Notes: generated from the sequence alone by a model not told the origin. Shown: positions 34,620-42,926, counted from the stretch's first letter. The stretch is 64,000 bases of DNA from Laceyella tengchongensis (GCF_900182735.1 NZ_FXTU01000005.1:62001-126000); one strand, 5' to 3'. Translations and numbers: made by a program.

Positions 34620-35891
34620 ATGCGTGATTGGCGCGAGATTGAACTGTGGAAAGATGTGACGGAAGAACAGTGGAACGATTGGCTATGGCAATTGACCCAC
34701 ACGATTCGCAATTATGATGACCTGAGCAAAGTGATCAATCTGACGCCGGAAGAAATCCAGGGAGTTGACATCTCTAAAGAGACGATTCCGCTCAATATCA
34801 CTCCCTATTACGCCTTGCTCATGGACCCAGACGACCCCAAAGATCCGATTCGGATGCAATCGGTGCCGATTTCTTCCGAGTTGTATCGCACATCGTACGA
34901 CATGGCCGATCCGTTGTTGGAAGACACGGATTCCCCAGTGAAAGGGCTGACCCATCGCTACCCTGACCGCGTTCTCTTCTTGATCACCAACCAATGCTCC
35001 ATGTATTGCCGTTATTGTACGCGCCGCCGCTTTTCGGGCCAAATCGGGATGGGCGTCCCCAAAAAGCAGATGGACGCTTGTATCGAATACATCCGCAATA
35101 CGCCGACTGTCCGCGATGTGCTACTCTCCGGAGGGGACGGCTTGTTGGTCAATGACCGGATCTTGGAATATCTGCTGAAAAACCTGCGGGAGATCCCCCA
35201 TGTGGAAATCATCCGGATCGGCACGCGGGCACCGGTTGTGTTTCCGCAACGCATCACGAAAGAGTTGTGTGCCATTTTGAAGAAATACCATCCGGTCTGG
35301 CTCAACACGCATTTCAACCACCCCAAGGAGTTGACGCCAGAAGCGCGCCGGGCTTGTGAGATGTTGGCCGACGCGGGTGTGCCGGTCGGGAATCAAGCTG
35401 TCATTCTGGCCGGAATCAATGATTGCCCCCATGTGATGAAAAAACTGATGCATGAATTGGTTAAGACGCGCGTAAGGCCTTATTACATCTATCAATGTGA
35501 CCTTTCAGAAGGGATTGGCCATTTCCGGGCCCCCGTGTCCAAAGGGCTGGAGATCATCGAGTATTTGCGCGGCCACACTTCGGGATACGCCATTCCTACG
35601 TTTGTGGTGGACGCACCAGGAGGCGGCGGCAAAATACCGCTCAGTCCCAACTACATCATCGCGCAGACGCCGTCTAAAACCGTATTGCGCAACTTTGAAG
35701 GGGTCATCACCAGTTATCCGGAGCCAGAGGATTACTATCCGCACGACTCAGAGAATTGCGAGTATTGCCAGCAGGCCGGGGATCAATTGGGTGTAGCCGC
35801 GCTGTTGAGCGACCAGCGAATCAACTTGGAGCCCAAACAATTGACCCGCGAGCTACGGCGGAAACAGGGGGAAGCGCTGGAAAAAAGATGA
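34620..35891 (+). CDS. kamA: Lysine 2,3-aminomutase
   Basis: The 423-residue radical SAM enzyme has the cluster motif CSMYCRYC (Cys126, Cys130, Cys133) and the PLP-lysine loop DAPGGGGK (Lys338). Asp294 and Asp331 are at positions that bind the substrate amino group in the clostridial enzyme. It converts L-lysine to L-beta-lysine, the first step of the island's pathway. The context of kdd and kamDE makes lysine more likely than an EpmB- or glutamate-type role. Confidence 0.94.
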   Translation: MRDWREIELWKDVTEEQWNDWLWQLTHTIRNYDDLSKVINLTPEEIQGVDISKETIPLNITPYYALLMDPDDPKDPIRMQSVPISSELYRTSYDMADPLLEDTDSPVKGLTHRYPDRVLFLITNQCSMYCRYCTRRRFSGQIGMGVPKKQMDACIEYIRNTPTVRDVLLSGGDGLLVNDRILEYLLKNLREIPHVEIIRIGTRAPVVFPQRITKELCAILKKYHPVWLNTHFNHPKELTPEARRACEMLADAGVPVGNQAVILAGINDCPHVMKKLMHELVKTRVRPYYIYQCDLSEGIGHFRAPVSKGLEIIEYLRGHTSGYAIPTFVVDAPGGGGKIPLSPNYIIAQTPSKTVLRNFEGVITSYPEPEDYYPHDSENCEYCQQAGDQLGVAALLSDQRINLEPKQLTRELRRKQGEALEKR

Positions 35892-35912
35892 GCAAGAGGG
35901 CAGTGGTGGTGG

Positions 35913-36938
35913 GTGAAAGAGAAAACATGTGAGAGCACCGCGATTGTCGGTGTGGCGAAAAACGCGGGGAAAACCACGGTTCTAAGCGCCTTTATGGAAC
36001 AGTGGTCCCTGTGTGGCCCGCTGGGTGTGTGCAGCATCGGCATTGACGGGGAGGAACGGGATGCGTGGAGCGGAAGGCCAAAGCCGCAGCTGAAGGTTCC
36101 TGAAGGGGTCTGGGTGGCGACGACGGGTGCGATCATTGATCAAAAGCCCGGTCATTTTGCGATTTGGGAAGGGACCGGGATTACGACCACGTTGGGAGAG
36201 GTGTGGATCGCGCAAACAACGCGGCCAACCCAAGTGAAGCTGGCTGGCGTCCATACGCGGGAAGAGGCGCACCGGGTAATCGACGGCTTGCAGCGAGCCG
36301 GAGTACGAAGGGTTGTGGTGGACGGCGCTTATGACCGGCGCATGGTAGCTAGCCCTTGGGTCACCGACTCCGTGATTTTGGTGGTGGGCGCCAGCCTGGG
36401 CGCGTCGATGAGCGCATTGGTGTCTAAGACAGCAGAGTGGTTGCGCCTCTTTTCATTGCCCGTCTGTCCAGAACCCGATCGTGAGGCGCTTACGCCCCTG
36501 CTGGTTCACCGTGGGGTGTATCGCAAGCGGGAAGGTACATGGCAATCTTGCACGGCATCGACCTTGATGGAGCAGGAAGCCCTGACCTCCGAAATCCTAG
36601 AGGGGGAGGCGGTGGCACTGTCGGGTGCATTGACAGATCGCATGTTGCGCCACATGATGCAGCAAGGGTGCTACCCGCGACTGATTGTATCTGATTGGAC
36701 TCGCATCTTCGCTGATCCCGTTCTTTTGCGGCGTTATTTAGAGCGGGGCGGACGCATTGAAACGGTGCGGTCAGCGGTGTTGCGAGGGGTGGCGGTCAAT
36801 CCTGTGTCGCCGGAAGGCTATGTGTTTCCGCCGCAGGAGCTGAAGGCGCGTGTGGCCGAGCTGTGCAAGCCGGTGCCGGTCTTTGATGTATGGCGTGATC
36901 CCTTGGAGGAAGGAGGGGATCGTGATCCATTGGGATGA
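35913..36938 (+). CDS. kamB: KamB-like P-loop protein of the lysine aminomutase cluster
   Basis: The 341-residue protein has a deviant P-loop near the N-terminus (VAKNAGKTT, about 14-22) and several Rossmann-like strands (RRVVVDGAYD, SVILVVGASLGASMSAL). Its position between kamA and a MutS-like gene matches KamB of clostridial and fusobacterial lysine clusters, whose role is unproven; it may help maintain or reactivate the B12 aminomutase. The start is GTG 35913; the SD is weak (GAGGG at about 35896). The 3' end overlaps kamC by 17 bases. Confidence 0.6.
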   Translation: MKEKTCESTAIVGVAKNAGKTTVLSAFMEQWSLCGPLGVCSIGIDGEERDAWSGRPKPQLKVPEGVWVATTGAIIDQKPGHFAIWEGTGITTTLGEVWIAQTTRPTQVKLAGVHTREEAHRVIDGLQRAGVRRVVVDGAYDRRMVASPWVTDSVILVVGASLGASMSALVSKTAEWLRLFSLPVCPEPDREALTPLLVHRGVYRKREGTWQSCTASTLMEQEALTSEILEGEAVALSGALTDRMLRHMMQQGCYPRLIVSDWTRIFADPVLLRRYLERGGRIETVRSAVLRGVAVNPVSPEGYVFPPQELKARVAELCKPVPVFDVWRDPLEEGGDRDPLG

Positions 36939-38565
36939 AACGACATGGGCGGAGTTGGATGTGGCGTATTGTTGGAACTTGTGGCAGCCTCTCACGCCGA
37001 TGGGTAAGCGGGCCAAACGGCGGGTGCGTCCTTTTCGTCCGGGTGAAGAGCGCGAGTGGGAACAAGTGCTTCGTGAACAGGATGAAATCAACTTGTGGCT
37101 AGCGGCCCATCCCCGTTGCCAAGCACTGGTCTCGCATTGCTTGAAGAAGATGCCGGACATCGAAGGGCAACTGGACAAATTGGGTGCGGATGAGGTGTTG
37201 GGGCTGACTGATTGGTTCCACATGAAACAATTTTTGTGGCAATTCGGCCAACTACACCACCTCATGCGGGAGCATCGGTGTACAGTCGTTTCCCTGATGC
37301 CGGAGGAAGATGTTCCGCTTGTGGAACAGTGCTTGGCGCGACTCAATCCGGGTACTAATCGGACAGCCGCTTTTTGGATTGATGATGCGTATGATGATGA
37401 TTTGCGCCGCTTGCGGCAACAATGGTGCCGTATGGAAATCAAGGAGCGAGAGCGTGTGGAACAATGCAAGCGGGAGATCGAGGAAGCGTATGGTATCCGC
37501 CGGAACCGTTTGGGAACTTGGACGGTTCCGCGCCACACGCCTTTAGAAGAAGCGTTGCGCCAGGACCGGCGGGTCGTGTGCGAGGCAGAAACGGCATATG
37601 ATGTCACGTTTCGCTTGCCAGAAGTCGCTGATCAAGAGATGGCGAGGTTGCAAGAGCAAGTGGAAGCGCGGGAACAGGCGGTATGCGTCCAGTTGACCGA
37701 AGAATTTAGGCGCGTGTATCCCCGTTTGCGGTACTGGATGCAACAGGTGACGCACTTCGATTTGCAATGGTCCCGCTATCATGCTGGACAGAAGTGGGCC
37801 GGTGTGCGACCGGAGTGGGATGGAGACCGGGTTCTCCTTGAGGGAGCCATCCATCCGGGCATCGCGCAAGACGTGGCCGCGGAAGGGAGAAGCGTGACGC
37901 CGATTGATCTGGAAGTGGGCCGTGGTGTCACGGTAATCACTGGCCCCAACATGGGAGGCAAGACCGTCGCCTTAAAAACGGTAGGGCTGATTGCCGTCTT
38001 AGCTCATTATGGATTGTTTGTGCCCGCCACCGCTTGCCGGCTGCCCTTGATGCACTGGATTGCGAGCACGCTGGGCGACGGGCAGTCCACAAAGCAAGGC
38101 TTAAGCCGCTTTGGGGCGGAAGTGGTGCGTTTGACAGAGTGGCTGAACCAACCGGGAGAGGGATTGCTTTTGTTGGATGAGATCGGCAGGGGAACCAATC
38201 CGCGGGAAGGAGCGGCCTTAGCGCAAGCGATCACAAGCCGGTTGAGCGAAGGGAATGATTGGGCCGTGCATGTGACGCATTATCATGAGGTGAATCAGTT
38301 GCCCGGCATCCGCCGTTACCGAGTGGCCGGCTTGTCATGGCCGGATTTAGAACGAGAAGGTCTGGGGAGTGAAGGGGCGTGGCGGGAGCGGTTGCACCGC
38401 CATATGGATTATCGACTCATTCCGGTGCAACGGGAGGAAGCGCTTGATGCCGACGCTCTCCGCTTGGCCCTGCTCTTAGGGTTGCCGGAAGAGATTGTGG
38501 CGGATGCGGAACGACGATTGGGGAGTGGGGAAGATGAAGGGAAAACTGCGGCTGAATCAGGCTGA
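36922..38565 (+). CDS. kamC: KamC-like MutS-family ATPase
   Basis: The 547-residue protein has a MutS-type C-terminal ATPase: GPNMGGKTVALKT (about 340), a signature STKQGLSRFGAE, Walker B LLLLDEIGRG and VTHYHE. The N-terminal half looks like a shortened MutS core and clamp, without the mismatch-recognition domain. In lysine-fermenting bacteria a MutS-like KamC lies beside the aminomutase genes and is suspected to act as its chaperone. The start is GTG 36922 with AAGGAGGGG upstream; an earlier in-frame ATG lies inside kamB and has no SD. It overlaps kamD by 32 bases. Confidence 0.75.
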   Translation: MIHWDETTWAELDVAYCWNLWQPLTPMGKRAKRRVRPFRPGEEREWEQVLREQDEINLWLAAHPRCQALVSHCLKKMPDIEGQLDKLGADEVLGLTDWFHMKQFLWQFGQLHHLMREHRCTVVSLMPEEDVPLVEQCLARLNPGTNRTAAFWIDDAYDDDLRRLRQQWCRMEIKERERVEQCKREIEEAYGIRRNRLGTWTVPRHTPLEEALRQDRRVVCEAETAYDVTFRLPEVADQEMARLQEQVEAREQAVCVQLTEEFRRVYPRLRYWMQQVTHFDLQWSRYHAGQKWAGVRPEWDGDRVLLEGAIHPGIAQDVAAEGRSVTPIDLEVGRGVTVITGPNMGGKTVALKTVGLIAVLAHYGLFVPATACRLPLMHWIASTLGDGQSTKQGLSRFGAEVVRLTEWLNQPGEGLLLLDEIGRGTNPREGAALAQAITSRLSEGNDWAVHVTHYHEVNQLPGIRRYRVAGLSWPDLEREGLGSEGAWRERLHRHMDYRLIPVQREEALDADALRLALLLGLPEEIVADAERRLGSGEDEGKTAAESG

Positions 38566-40138
38566 TATCGATCGGGCCCGGGAAGCGGCACGAGTGATTG
38601 CAGCAGATGTGGATCAGTACATCTCCACCCGCACCACAGTAGCGGTGGAGCGGACTGTGCTGCGGTTGTTGGGGATTGACGGCATTGACCATGAGGGCGT
38701 GCCGCTCCCCAATGTGATCGTCGAACAATTGCTGACAGAAGGGAAGATCTCTTCCGGGGCGGCGTTTTGGGTGATTCAGGCGATGTTGGCGTATCGTCTC
38801 TCAGCGCAGGAAGTGGCGGAGAAAGTGGCACGGGGGGAACTCCATTTGTTGCAAGTGCCCCCTCTCCCACGCGAGGAGATTCAGCGTGAAGGGGAGCGAT
38901 TGGCCCGTGAGGCACTGGACTTGATTCAAGCGCGGCGGCGGGAACGGGAAGAGTGGATTGAGCGCATCGGCGAAGGGCGGCAACCTTATCTCTATGTTAT
39001 CGTTGCCACCGGAGACATTTATGAAGATGTGGTGCAGGCCCGAACGGCGGCGCGGCAAGGGGCCGATATTATCGCCGTGATCCGGAGCACAGGGCAAAGC
39101 TTGTTGGATTATGTGCCTTATGGGGCAACCCGTGAGGGGTTTGGCGGAACGTTTGCCACGCAGGAGAATTTTCGGATCATGCGGCGGGCGCTGGATGAAG
39201 TAGGTGAGGAAGTGGGACGGTATATTCGGCTGTGCAACTATTGTTCTGGGTTGTGCATGCCGGAGATCGCGGCGATGGGAGCGCTTGAGCGGTTGGATGT
39301 GATGCTGAACGATGCGCTGTACGGCATTCTTTTCCGTGACATCAACATGCAACGAACCCTGATCGATCAAGCGTTTTCCCGCATGATCAACAGCTATGCC
39401 GGGATTATCATCAATACTGGGGAAGACAATTATTTGACCACGGCAGACGCGGTTGAAGCGGCCCATACAGTGATAGCCTCCCAATTCATCAATGAACAGC
39501 TAGCTCTCTTGTCCGGACTGCCACCTGAGCAGATGGGATTGGGGCATGCATTTGAGATGAACCCCGACTTGGAGGACGGTTTGTTGCTGGAGATCGCCCA
39601 AGCGCAATTGGCGCGCGAGCTCTTCCCCGACGCCCCACTTAAATACATGCCGCCAACCAAGCACATGACCGGTAACATTTTCAAAGGGCACGTACAGGAT
39701 GCTTTGTTTAATCTGGTGAGCATCCTGACGGGGCAAGGCATCCAATTATTGGGGATGATGACGGAAGCGATGCACACCCCGCACATGCATGACCGCCAAT
39801 TGGCATTGGAGAGCGCGCAATACATTTTCAACAATGGGCGTCGTCTGGGTGAAGAGCTGTTGTTCCGTCCAGGGGGACGGATTGAGCAGCGGGCGACCGA
39901 GGTGCTGAAGCAGGCGGGGGACTTGCTTCAGCAAGTGTGCGAAAGCGGGTTGTTCACGGCTTTGGAGCAGGGCGTGTTCGCCGATGTGAAAAGGTCGCGG
40001 TTCGGCGGCAAGGGTTTGCGCGGCGTGGTGGAAAAAGAAATCGATTATTACAATCCGTTGGAGGAGGAACTCCGCAGAAGATTGGGATTGCCGGAGCGGG
40101 AGGGAAACGGGAATGAGTGTGGACTTTACCAGAGTTAA
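38534..40138 (+). CDS. kamD: Lysine 5,6-aminomutase alpha subunit
   Basis: The 534-residue large subunit carries the TIM-barrel and PLP-accessory regions, with conserved YLYVIVATGDIYED, GFGGTFATQENFRIMR, and a segment rich in His and Met (MPPTKHMTGNIFKGH, MTEAMHTPHMHDR) lining the active site. With KamE it moves the terminal amino group of beta-lysine to C5, using adenosylcobalamin and PLP. ATG 38534 has GGGGAG upstream. It overlaps kamC and kamE at its two ends. Confidence 0.93.
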   Translation: MKGKLRLNQADIDRAREAARVIAADVDQYISTRTTVAVERTVLRLLGIDGIDHEGVPLPNVIVEQLLTEGKISSGAAFWVIQAMLAYRLSAQEVAEKVARGELHLLQVPPLPREEIQREGERLAREALDLIQARRREREEWIERIGEGRQPYLYVIVATGDIYEDVVQARTAARQGADIIAVIRSTGQSLLDYVPYGATREGFGGTFATQENFRIMRRALDEVGEEVGRYIRLCNYCSGLCMPEIAAMGALERLDVMLNDALYGILFRDINMQRTLIDQAFSRMINSYAGIIINTGEDNYLTTADAVEAAHTVIASQFINEQLALLSGLPPEQMGLGHAFEMNPDLEDGLLLEIAQAQLARELFPDAPLKYMPPTKHMTGNIFKGHVQDALFNLVSILTGQGIQLLGMMTEAMHTPHMHDRQLALESAQYIFNNGRRLGEELLFRPGGRIEQRATEVLKQAGDLLQQVCESGLFTALEQGVFADVKRSRFGGKGLRGVVEKEIDYYNPLEEELRRRLGLPEREGNGNECGLYQS

Positions 40139-40877
40139 ACCTTATGGGGACACCATGAATGACGGGGTGATTCAACTCAGTTTCACGCTGCCCGTTCCGG
40201 CGGGAGAAGAAGCTCGGGAAGCGGCGCGGCAATTGGTCGCCAAGATGGCAATCGATGAACCGCAAGTGTATCACATGAAAGACTTGGGTGAAGGGTACAC
40301 CTATTTCATTGTTTATGGCAAATGCCAGGTGGATGTCGATTACAGTCGGATTCAAGTGCCCAAGGTGACAAGTAAAGTGATGGACTTTTATGAGATCAAC
40401 CAGTTTATCCGCGAGCAAATTGGGCGCAAACTGGTGGTCATCGGCGCTTGCACAGGCACCGACGCCCATACCGTGGGCATCGATGCGATCATGAATATGA
40501 AAGGGTACAACGGGGAGTATGGCTTGGAACGGTATCCTGAAATCGAGGCATACAATTTAGGGAGCCAGGTAGAGAATGAGGAATTGATCAGCAAAGCGTT
40601 GGAATTGCAGGCGGATGTGTTGCTGGTCTCGCAAGTGGTCACCCAAAAAGGGGTGCATGTGACCAACTTGACAGAACTGGTGGAATTGCTGGAAGCGGAA
40701 GGATTGCGGGAGCGTTTTGTTTTGATCTGTGGCGGTCCGCGCATTCATCATGAATTGGCGTTAGAGTTGGGGTTTGATGCTGGATTTGGGCCAGGAACCT
40801 TGGCACCGCATGTGGCTTCCTACTTTGTGCAGGAGATTGCGCGGAGGGAGCGGGCGCGCATGGACTCCCAGCGTTGA
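40113..40877 (+). CDS. kamE: Lysine 5,6-aminomutase beta subunit (B12 binding)
   Basis: The 254-residue small subunit has a B12-binding Rossmann domain with the DxHxxG motif GTDAHTVG (His119 as the cobalt ligand). Lys130, eleven residues later, matches the spacing of His133 and Lys144 in the clostridial beta subunit, where the lysine holds PLP in the open state. It forms the alpha2beta2 enzyme with KamD. It is the last gene of the island; its start lies 26 bases inside kamD and a strong terminator follows. Confidence 0.93.
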   Translation: MSVDFTRVKPYGDTMNDGVIQLSFTLPVPAGEEAREAARQLVAKMAIDEPQVYHMKDLGEGYTYFIVYGKCQVDVDYSRIQVPKVTSKVMDFYEINQFIREQIGRKLVVIGACTGTDAHTVGIDAIMNMKGYNGEYGLERYPEIEAYNLGSQVENEELISKALELQADVLLVSQVVTQKGVHVTNLTELVELLEAEGLRERFVLICGGPRIHHELALELGFDAGFGPGTLAPHVASYFVQEIARRERARMDSQR

Positions 40878-40878
40878 T

Positions 40879-40923
40879 AAAAAACGGTTTTCTCCACTGC
40901 GCATGGAGAAAACCGTTTTGCAA
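40879..40923. terminator. Bidirectional terminator between kamE and the par-like operon
   Basis: AAAACGGTTTTCTCCA (40881-40896) pairs perfectly with 40904-40919. It is flanked by A6 on the left and ends in TTTT, so it can stop both the kam operon and the convergent par-like operon. Confidence 0.9.
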
Positions 40924-40931
40924 TGTTTGGA

Positions 40932-41288
40932 TCAAAATGGAAAAAGCCGATCTTCTGGCCGTACCTTCGTCCCTTGGTCCATGTTTTTAACGCGGATGAG
41001 GTAATAAGATTGGAATCCTCCTTGCGCAATGGGAGTGATTTCAACCAGATCTTTGTAGGCCAGGTGTTCGATGATAATCGCTGTCTGAGAATAAGCGTAA
41101 TCCAATATTTTTGATAAGCGGTAATGGGAAGTGATGAGGCTTCCCGGTTCCAAGGTGACGCCAAACGTGGTGTCTTTTGTCGGTTCGGTCGCGGCCAAGC
41201 GGCACAATTCATAGTACACAAAGCGCTCCTTGGGGGTTAATTTCTCCGCTACATCATAAGGCACGCTAAAGGAATACGGTTTATTCAC
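40932..41288 (-). CDS. Winged-helix protein encoded third in the par-like operon
   Basis: This 118-residue protein is not matched to a named family. Residues 17-30 (LTPKERFVYYELCR) followed by GSLITSHYRLSKILDYAYSQ and TAIIIEHLAYKDLVEI look like the recognition part of a winged helix, as in plasmid and phage replication organisers. It ends in RPEDRLFPF, similar in style to the ParR-like tail. GTG 41288 has CAGGAG upstream. It is 24 bases after the ParR-like gene in the same operon. A regulatory or replication-linked role is an inference. Confidence 0.65.
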   Translation of the reverse strand: MNKPYSFSVPYDVAEKLTPKERFVYYELCRLAATEPTKDTTFGVTLEPGSLITSHYRLSKILDYAYSQTAIIIEHLAYKDLVEITPIAQGGFQSYYLIRVKNMDQGTKVRPEDRLFPF

Positions 41289-41312
41289 TGCATTTCACTC
41301 CTGAAGTTGGTA

Positions 41313-41597
41313 TCAAAAATCAAAGGGCATGCCGCTCGCCTTGATTTGTTGAAAGGAAGAGGAACGTTCCGCTTTTGGGGTAGGAAGGGGGTTGTTGCTA
41401 CCGCCAGCCTGCAACAACGGAGAAGCGGAGAGTTCATCTGCTTTCAGCTGTCCCATGCAGTAGGCGAATAGCAGATTCTTCACCAACCCCGAAAAGTTGA
41501 TGTCCTTGCGGTCAATAAATCTCAACAACTCCAGTTCCACCGCGTCTTCGGTGTTAAACGAGACTTGCCGCCGTTCCCGCTTCTTGTATCCGCTCAT
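41313..41597 (-). CDS. ParR-like ribbon-helix-helix adaptor
   Basis: The 94-residue protein starts with a basic patch (KKRERRQ), then strand QVSFNT and two helices EDAVELELLRFID and FSGLVKNLLFAYC, the ribbon-helix-helix layout of ParR/AlfB-type centromere binders. A flexible tail ends KASGMPFDF. In ParR proteins the C-terminal tail contacts the actin filament. Its ATG overlaps the stop of the actin-like gene (ATGA), with AAGGAG upstream. The repeat array ahead of the operon is the expected binding site. Confidence 0.7.
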   Translation of the reverse strand: MSGYKKRERRQVSFNTEDAVELELLRFIDRKDINFSGLVKNLLFAYCMGQLKADELSASPLLQAGGSNNPLPTPKAERSSSFQQIKASGMPFDF

Positions 41598-42388
41598 TCA
41601 CCAAGGGTCTCCTTTCCTAACGCGTAGTACCCTATCGCATTGGCAAACTGCGGATCTTCAAATGTGGTGGAATAGATGAAGCCCACGCGTTTGAAGGGTT
41701 CCAGCAGATCTTGCGCTTTGCCGCCGATTAATTCGACCACGTCGGTCGGCTCCCACATGCCTCCCAGATGACCCACCAGCATGGCCGCCATCTCTTCGGG
41801 ATCGGCTTCCCGCACATTGTCCCAGCCTTTGGGGATCGTTCCGCTCTCCCGGTCGATGAAAATCCCGTCTTTAAACGTTGCGTAATTGGTCGTACGGGCT
41901 CCGGGGTCTACGATCCGCACCGTCCCCATCCGGCGGTGGATCCAATAGGCGGCTCCTCCCTCAATCGTAATCGCCGCTTTTTTAATGTTGATCTTGCGGT
42001 ATGTACCATTCAGGATCACTTCATGCTCTCCCTCTAGCTTGGCCCGCAACCTTGCTCGTTCGTCATCTCTGTACATATTGATCGGCACACCGGTAACCAG
42101 CTTAACGTCTCCTAGTGCTCCTGCTTGGAACAAAGCCGTCAAAATCAACAGGACGGTCTCTATGTTCACTTTGCTTTCCGTCATCATCTGACGAGTGAAC
42201 GAACCCTCCCGTTCAGCCAATTGTCCAATAAAATAATCCTTTCCTTGATATCGGATCTCCATATCATCCTCTAGTGTCTGGATAAAGTTGCGCTGCCTTG
42301 CTTTTGACACTTTGGAAGGAAATGTGAACCTGCGGGTTCCCACAATTGTTTTCACATATGCGCGTCCAGCATCTACCGCCACTAACAT
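41594..42388 (-). CDS. Actin-like ATPase of ParM/AlfA type
   Basis: The 264-residue protein carries the actin-fold motifs: phosphate-1 VAVDAGRAYVK at the N-terminus, phosphate-2 RIVDPGARTTNYATF (about 165) and an adenosine-type VELIGGKA near 220. Length is like plasmid AlfA (about 275) rather than MreB. Such proteins form filaments that push or pull DNA bound by a ParR-type adaptor. ATG 42388 is preferred, since AAAGGTGG precedes it by about eight bases; GTG 42400 is an in-frame alternative. It is first in a three-gene operon downstream of the repeat array. Confidence 0.8.
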   Translation of the reverse strand: MLVAVDAGRAYVKTIVGTRRFTFPSKVSKARQRNFIQTLEDDMEIRYQGKDYFIGQLAEREGSFTRQMMTESKVNIETVLLILTALFQAGALGDVKLVTGVPINMYRDDERARLRAKLEGEHEVILNGTYRKINIKKAAITIEGGAAYWIHRRMGTVRIVDPGARTTNYATFKDGIFIDRESGTIPKGWDNVREADPEEMAAMLVGHLGGMWEPTDVVELIGGKAQDLLEPFKRVGFIYSTTFEDPQFANAIGYYALGKETLGE

Positions 42389-42416
42389 TTTCTGGGCCAC
42401 CTTTCTGGGTTGTGTT

Positions 42417-42566
42417 GACGACAGTCAGGACAACTGTCTTTAAAATATCCTTCTTGTGTACTATTGTACGGACTATCGTCTTCAATCTGAGAAGTGTTGT
42501 GCACCATAGTCATGACTATTGTCAGCAATGGGGCGGATGATCAGGACTGTCGTCCTGACTATAGTC
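42417..42566. repeat. Centromere-like array: eight GACN4GTC decamers in four pairs
   Basis: Pairs: GACGACAGTC 42417 and GACAACTGTC 42429; TACTATTGTA 42459 and GACTATCGTC 42471; CACCATAGTC 42503 and GACTATTGTC 42514; GACTGTCGTC 42545 and GACTATAGTC 42557 (start positions). Starts within a pair are 11-12 bp apart and pairs recur every 42-44 bp. Six of eight fit GACN4GTC exactly. A minus-strand TATAAT (42569-42574) abuts the last copy, so binding would also repress the operon. Confidence 0.85.
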
Positions 42567-42826
42567 ATATTATAAGAGAAATAGTAGGGTTTGCGCGTGA
42601 AATAATTTGTGAACGACATGCATTATCCTTTTTGTCCAAAATATGAACAAGAATAGGCAGTGAAAGTTACCTTCGTTTTCAATTTGTTCACAAATAAAGG
42701 TGAGCCCTTGGAATCATTGGCTTATCACTTGGGCGTAAGAAGCTCGCGAAGGGAGAAAATAGGAAAATGGGTGAATAGAAAGTGGATATAAAGTGAACAA
42801 AAAGTGAAAATCCTGTCTTTCAGGCA
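42567..42826. other. AT-rich spacer between the divergent par-like operon and fadF
   Basis: It holds the minus-strand -10 candidate TATAAT (42569-42574) and an inverted pair of decamers, ATTTGTGAAC (42605-42614) and GTTCACAAAT (42686-42695). A further GTGAAC is at about 42793. No gene is evident. Confidence 0.45.
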
Positions 42827-42856
42827 TTGTCACATATTTGACAAGCAAGCTATACT
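42827..42856 (+). promoter_or_regulatory. Promoter upstream of fadF
   Basis: TTGTCA (42827-42832) and TATACT (42851-42856) have an 18-base spacer; both hexamers are 5 of 6 to consensus. A second possible -10, TAGAAT, is at 42953-42958. Confidence 0.55.
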
Positions 42857-42926
42857 CATATCACAACAATCGCATCAAAATTCCCGTAAGGAAATATTTT
42901 CTCTATATAAAAAATACAATGACAAA

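Noticed and set aside
40113..40138. Frameshift or assembly error because kamC/kamD/kamE overlap by 26-32 bases
   Set aside because: Each gene is full length with its own start and SD-like sequence. Overlaps of this size are consistent with translational coupling.
42417..42566. CRISPR array
   Set aside because: The repeats are only 10 bp, pseudo-palindromic and degenerate, spacers are alternately ~2 and ~20 bp, and no cas genes are nearby. A protein-binding array fits better.
42605..42695. DnaA boxes in the spacer upstream of fadF (TTGTTCACA and CGTTCACAA)
   Set aside because: Each has at least one mismatch at key positions and they are far apart. They are better described as an inverted ATTTGTGAAC pair of unknown role.
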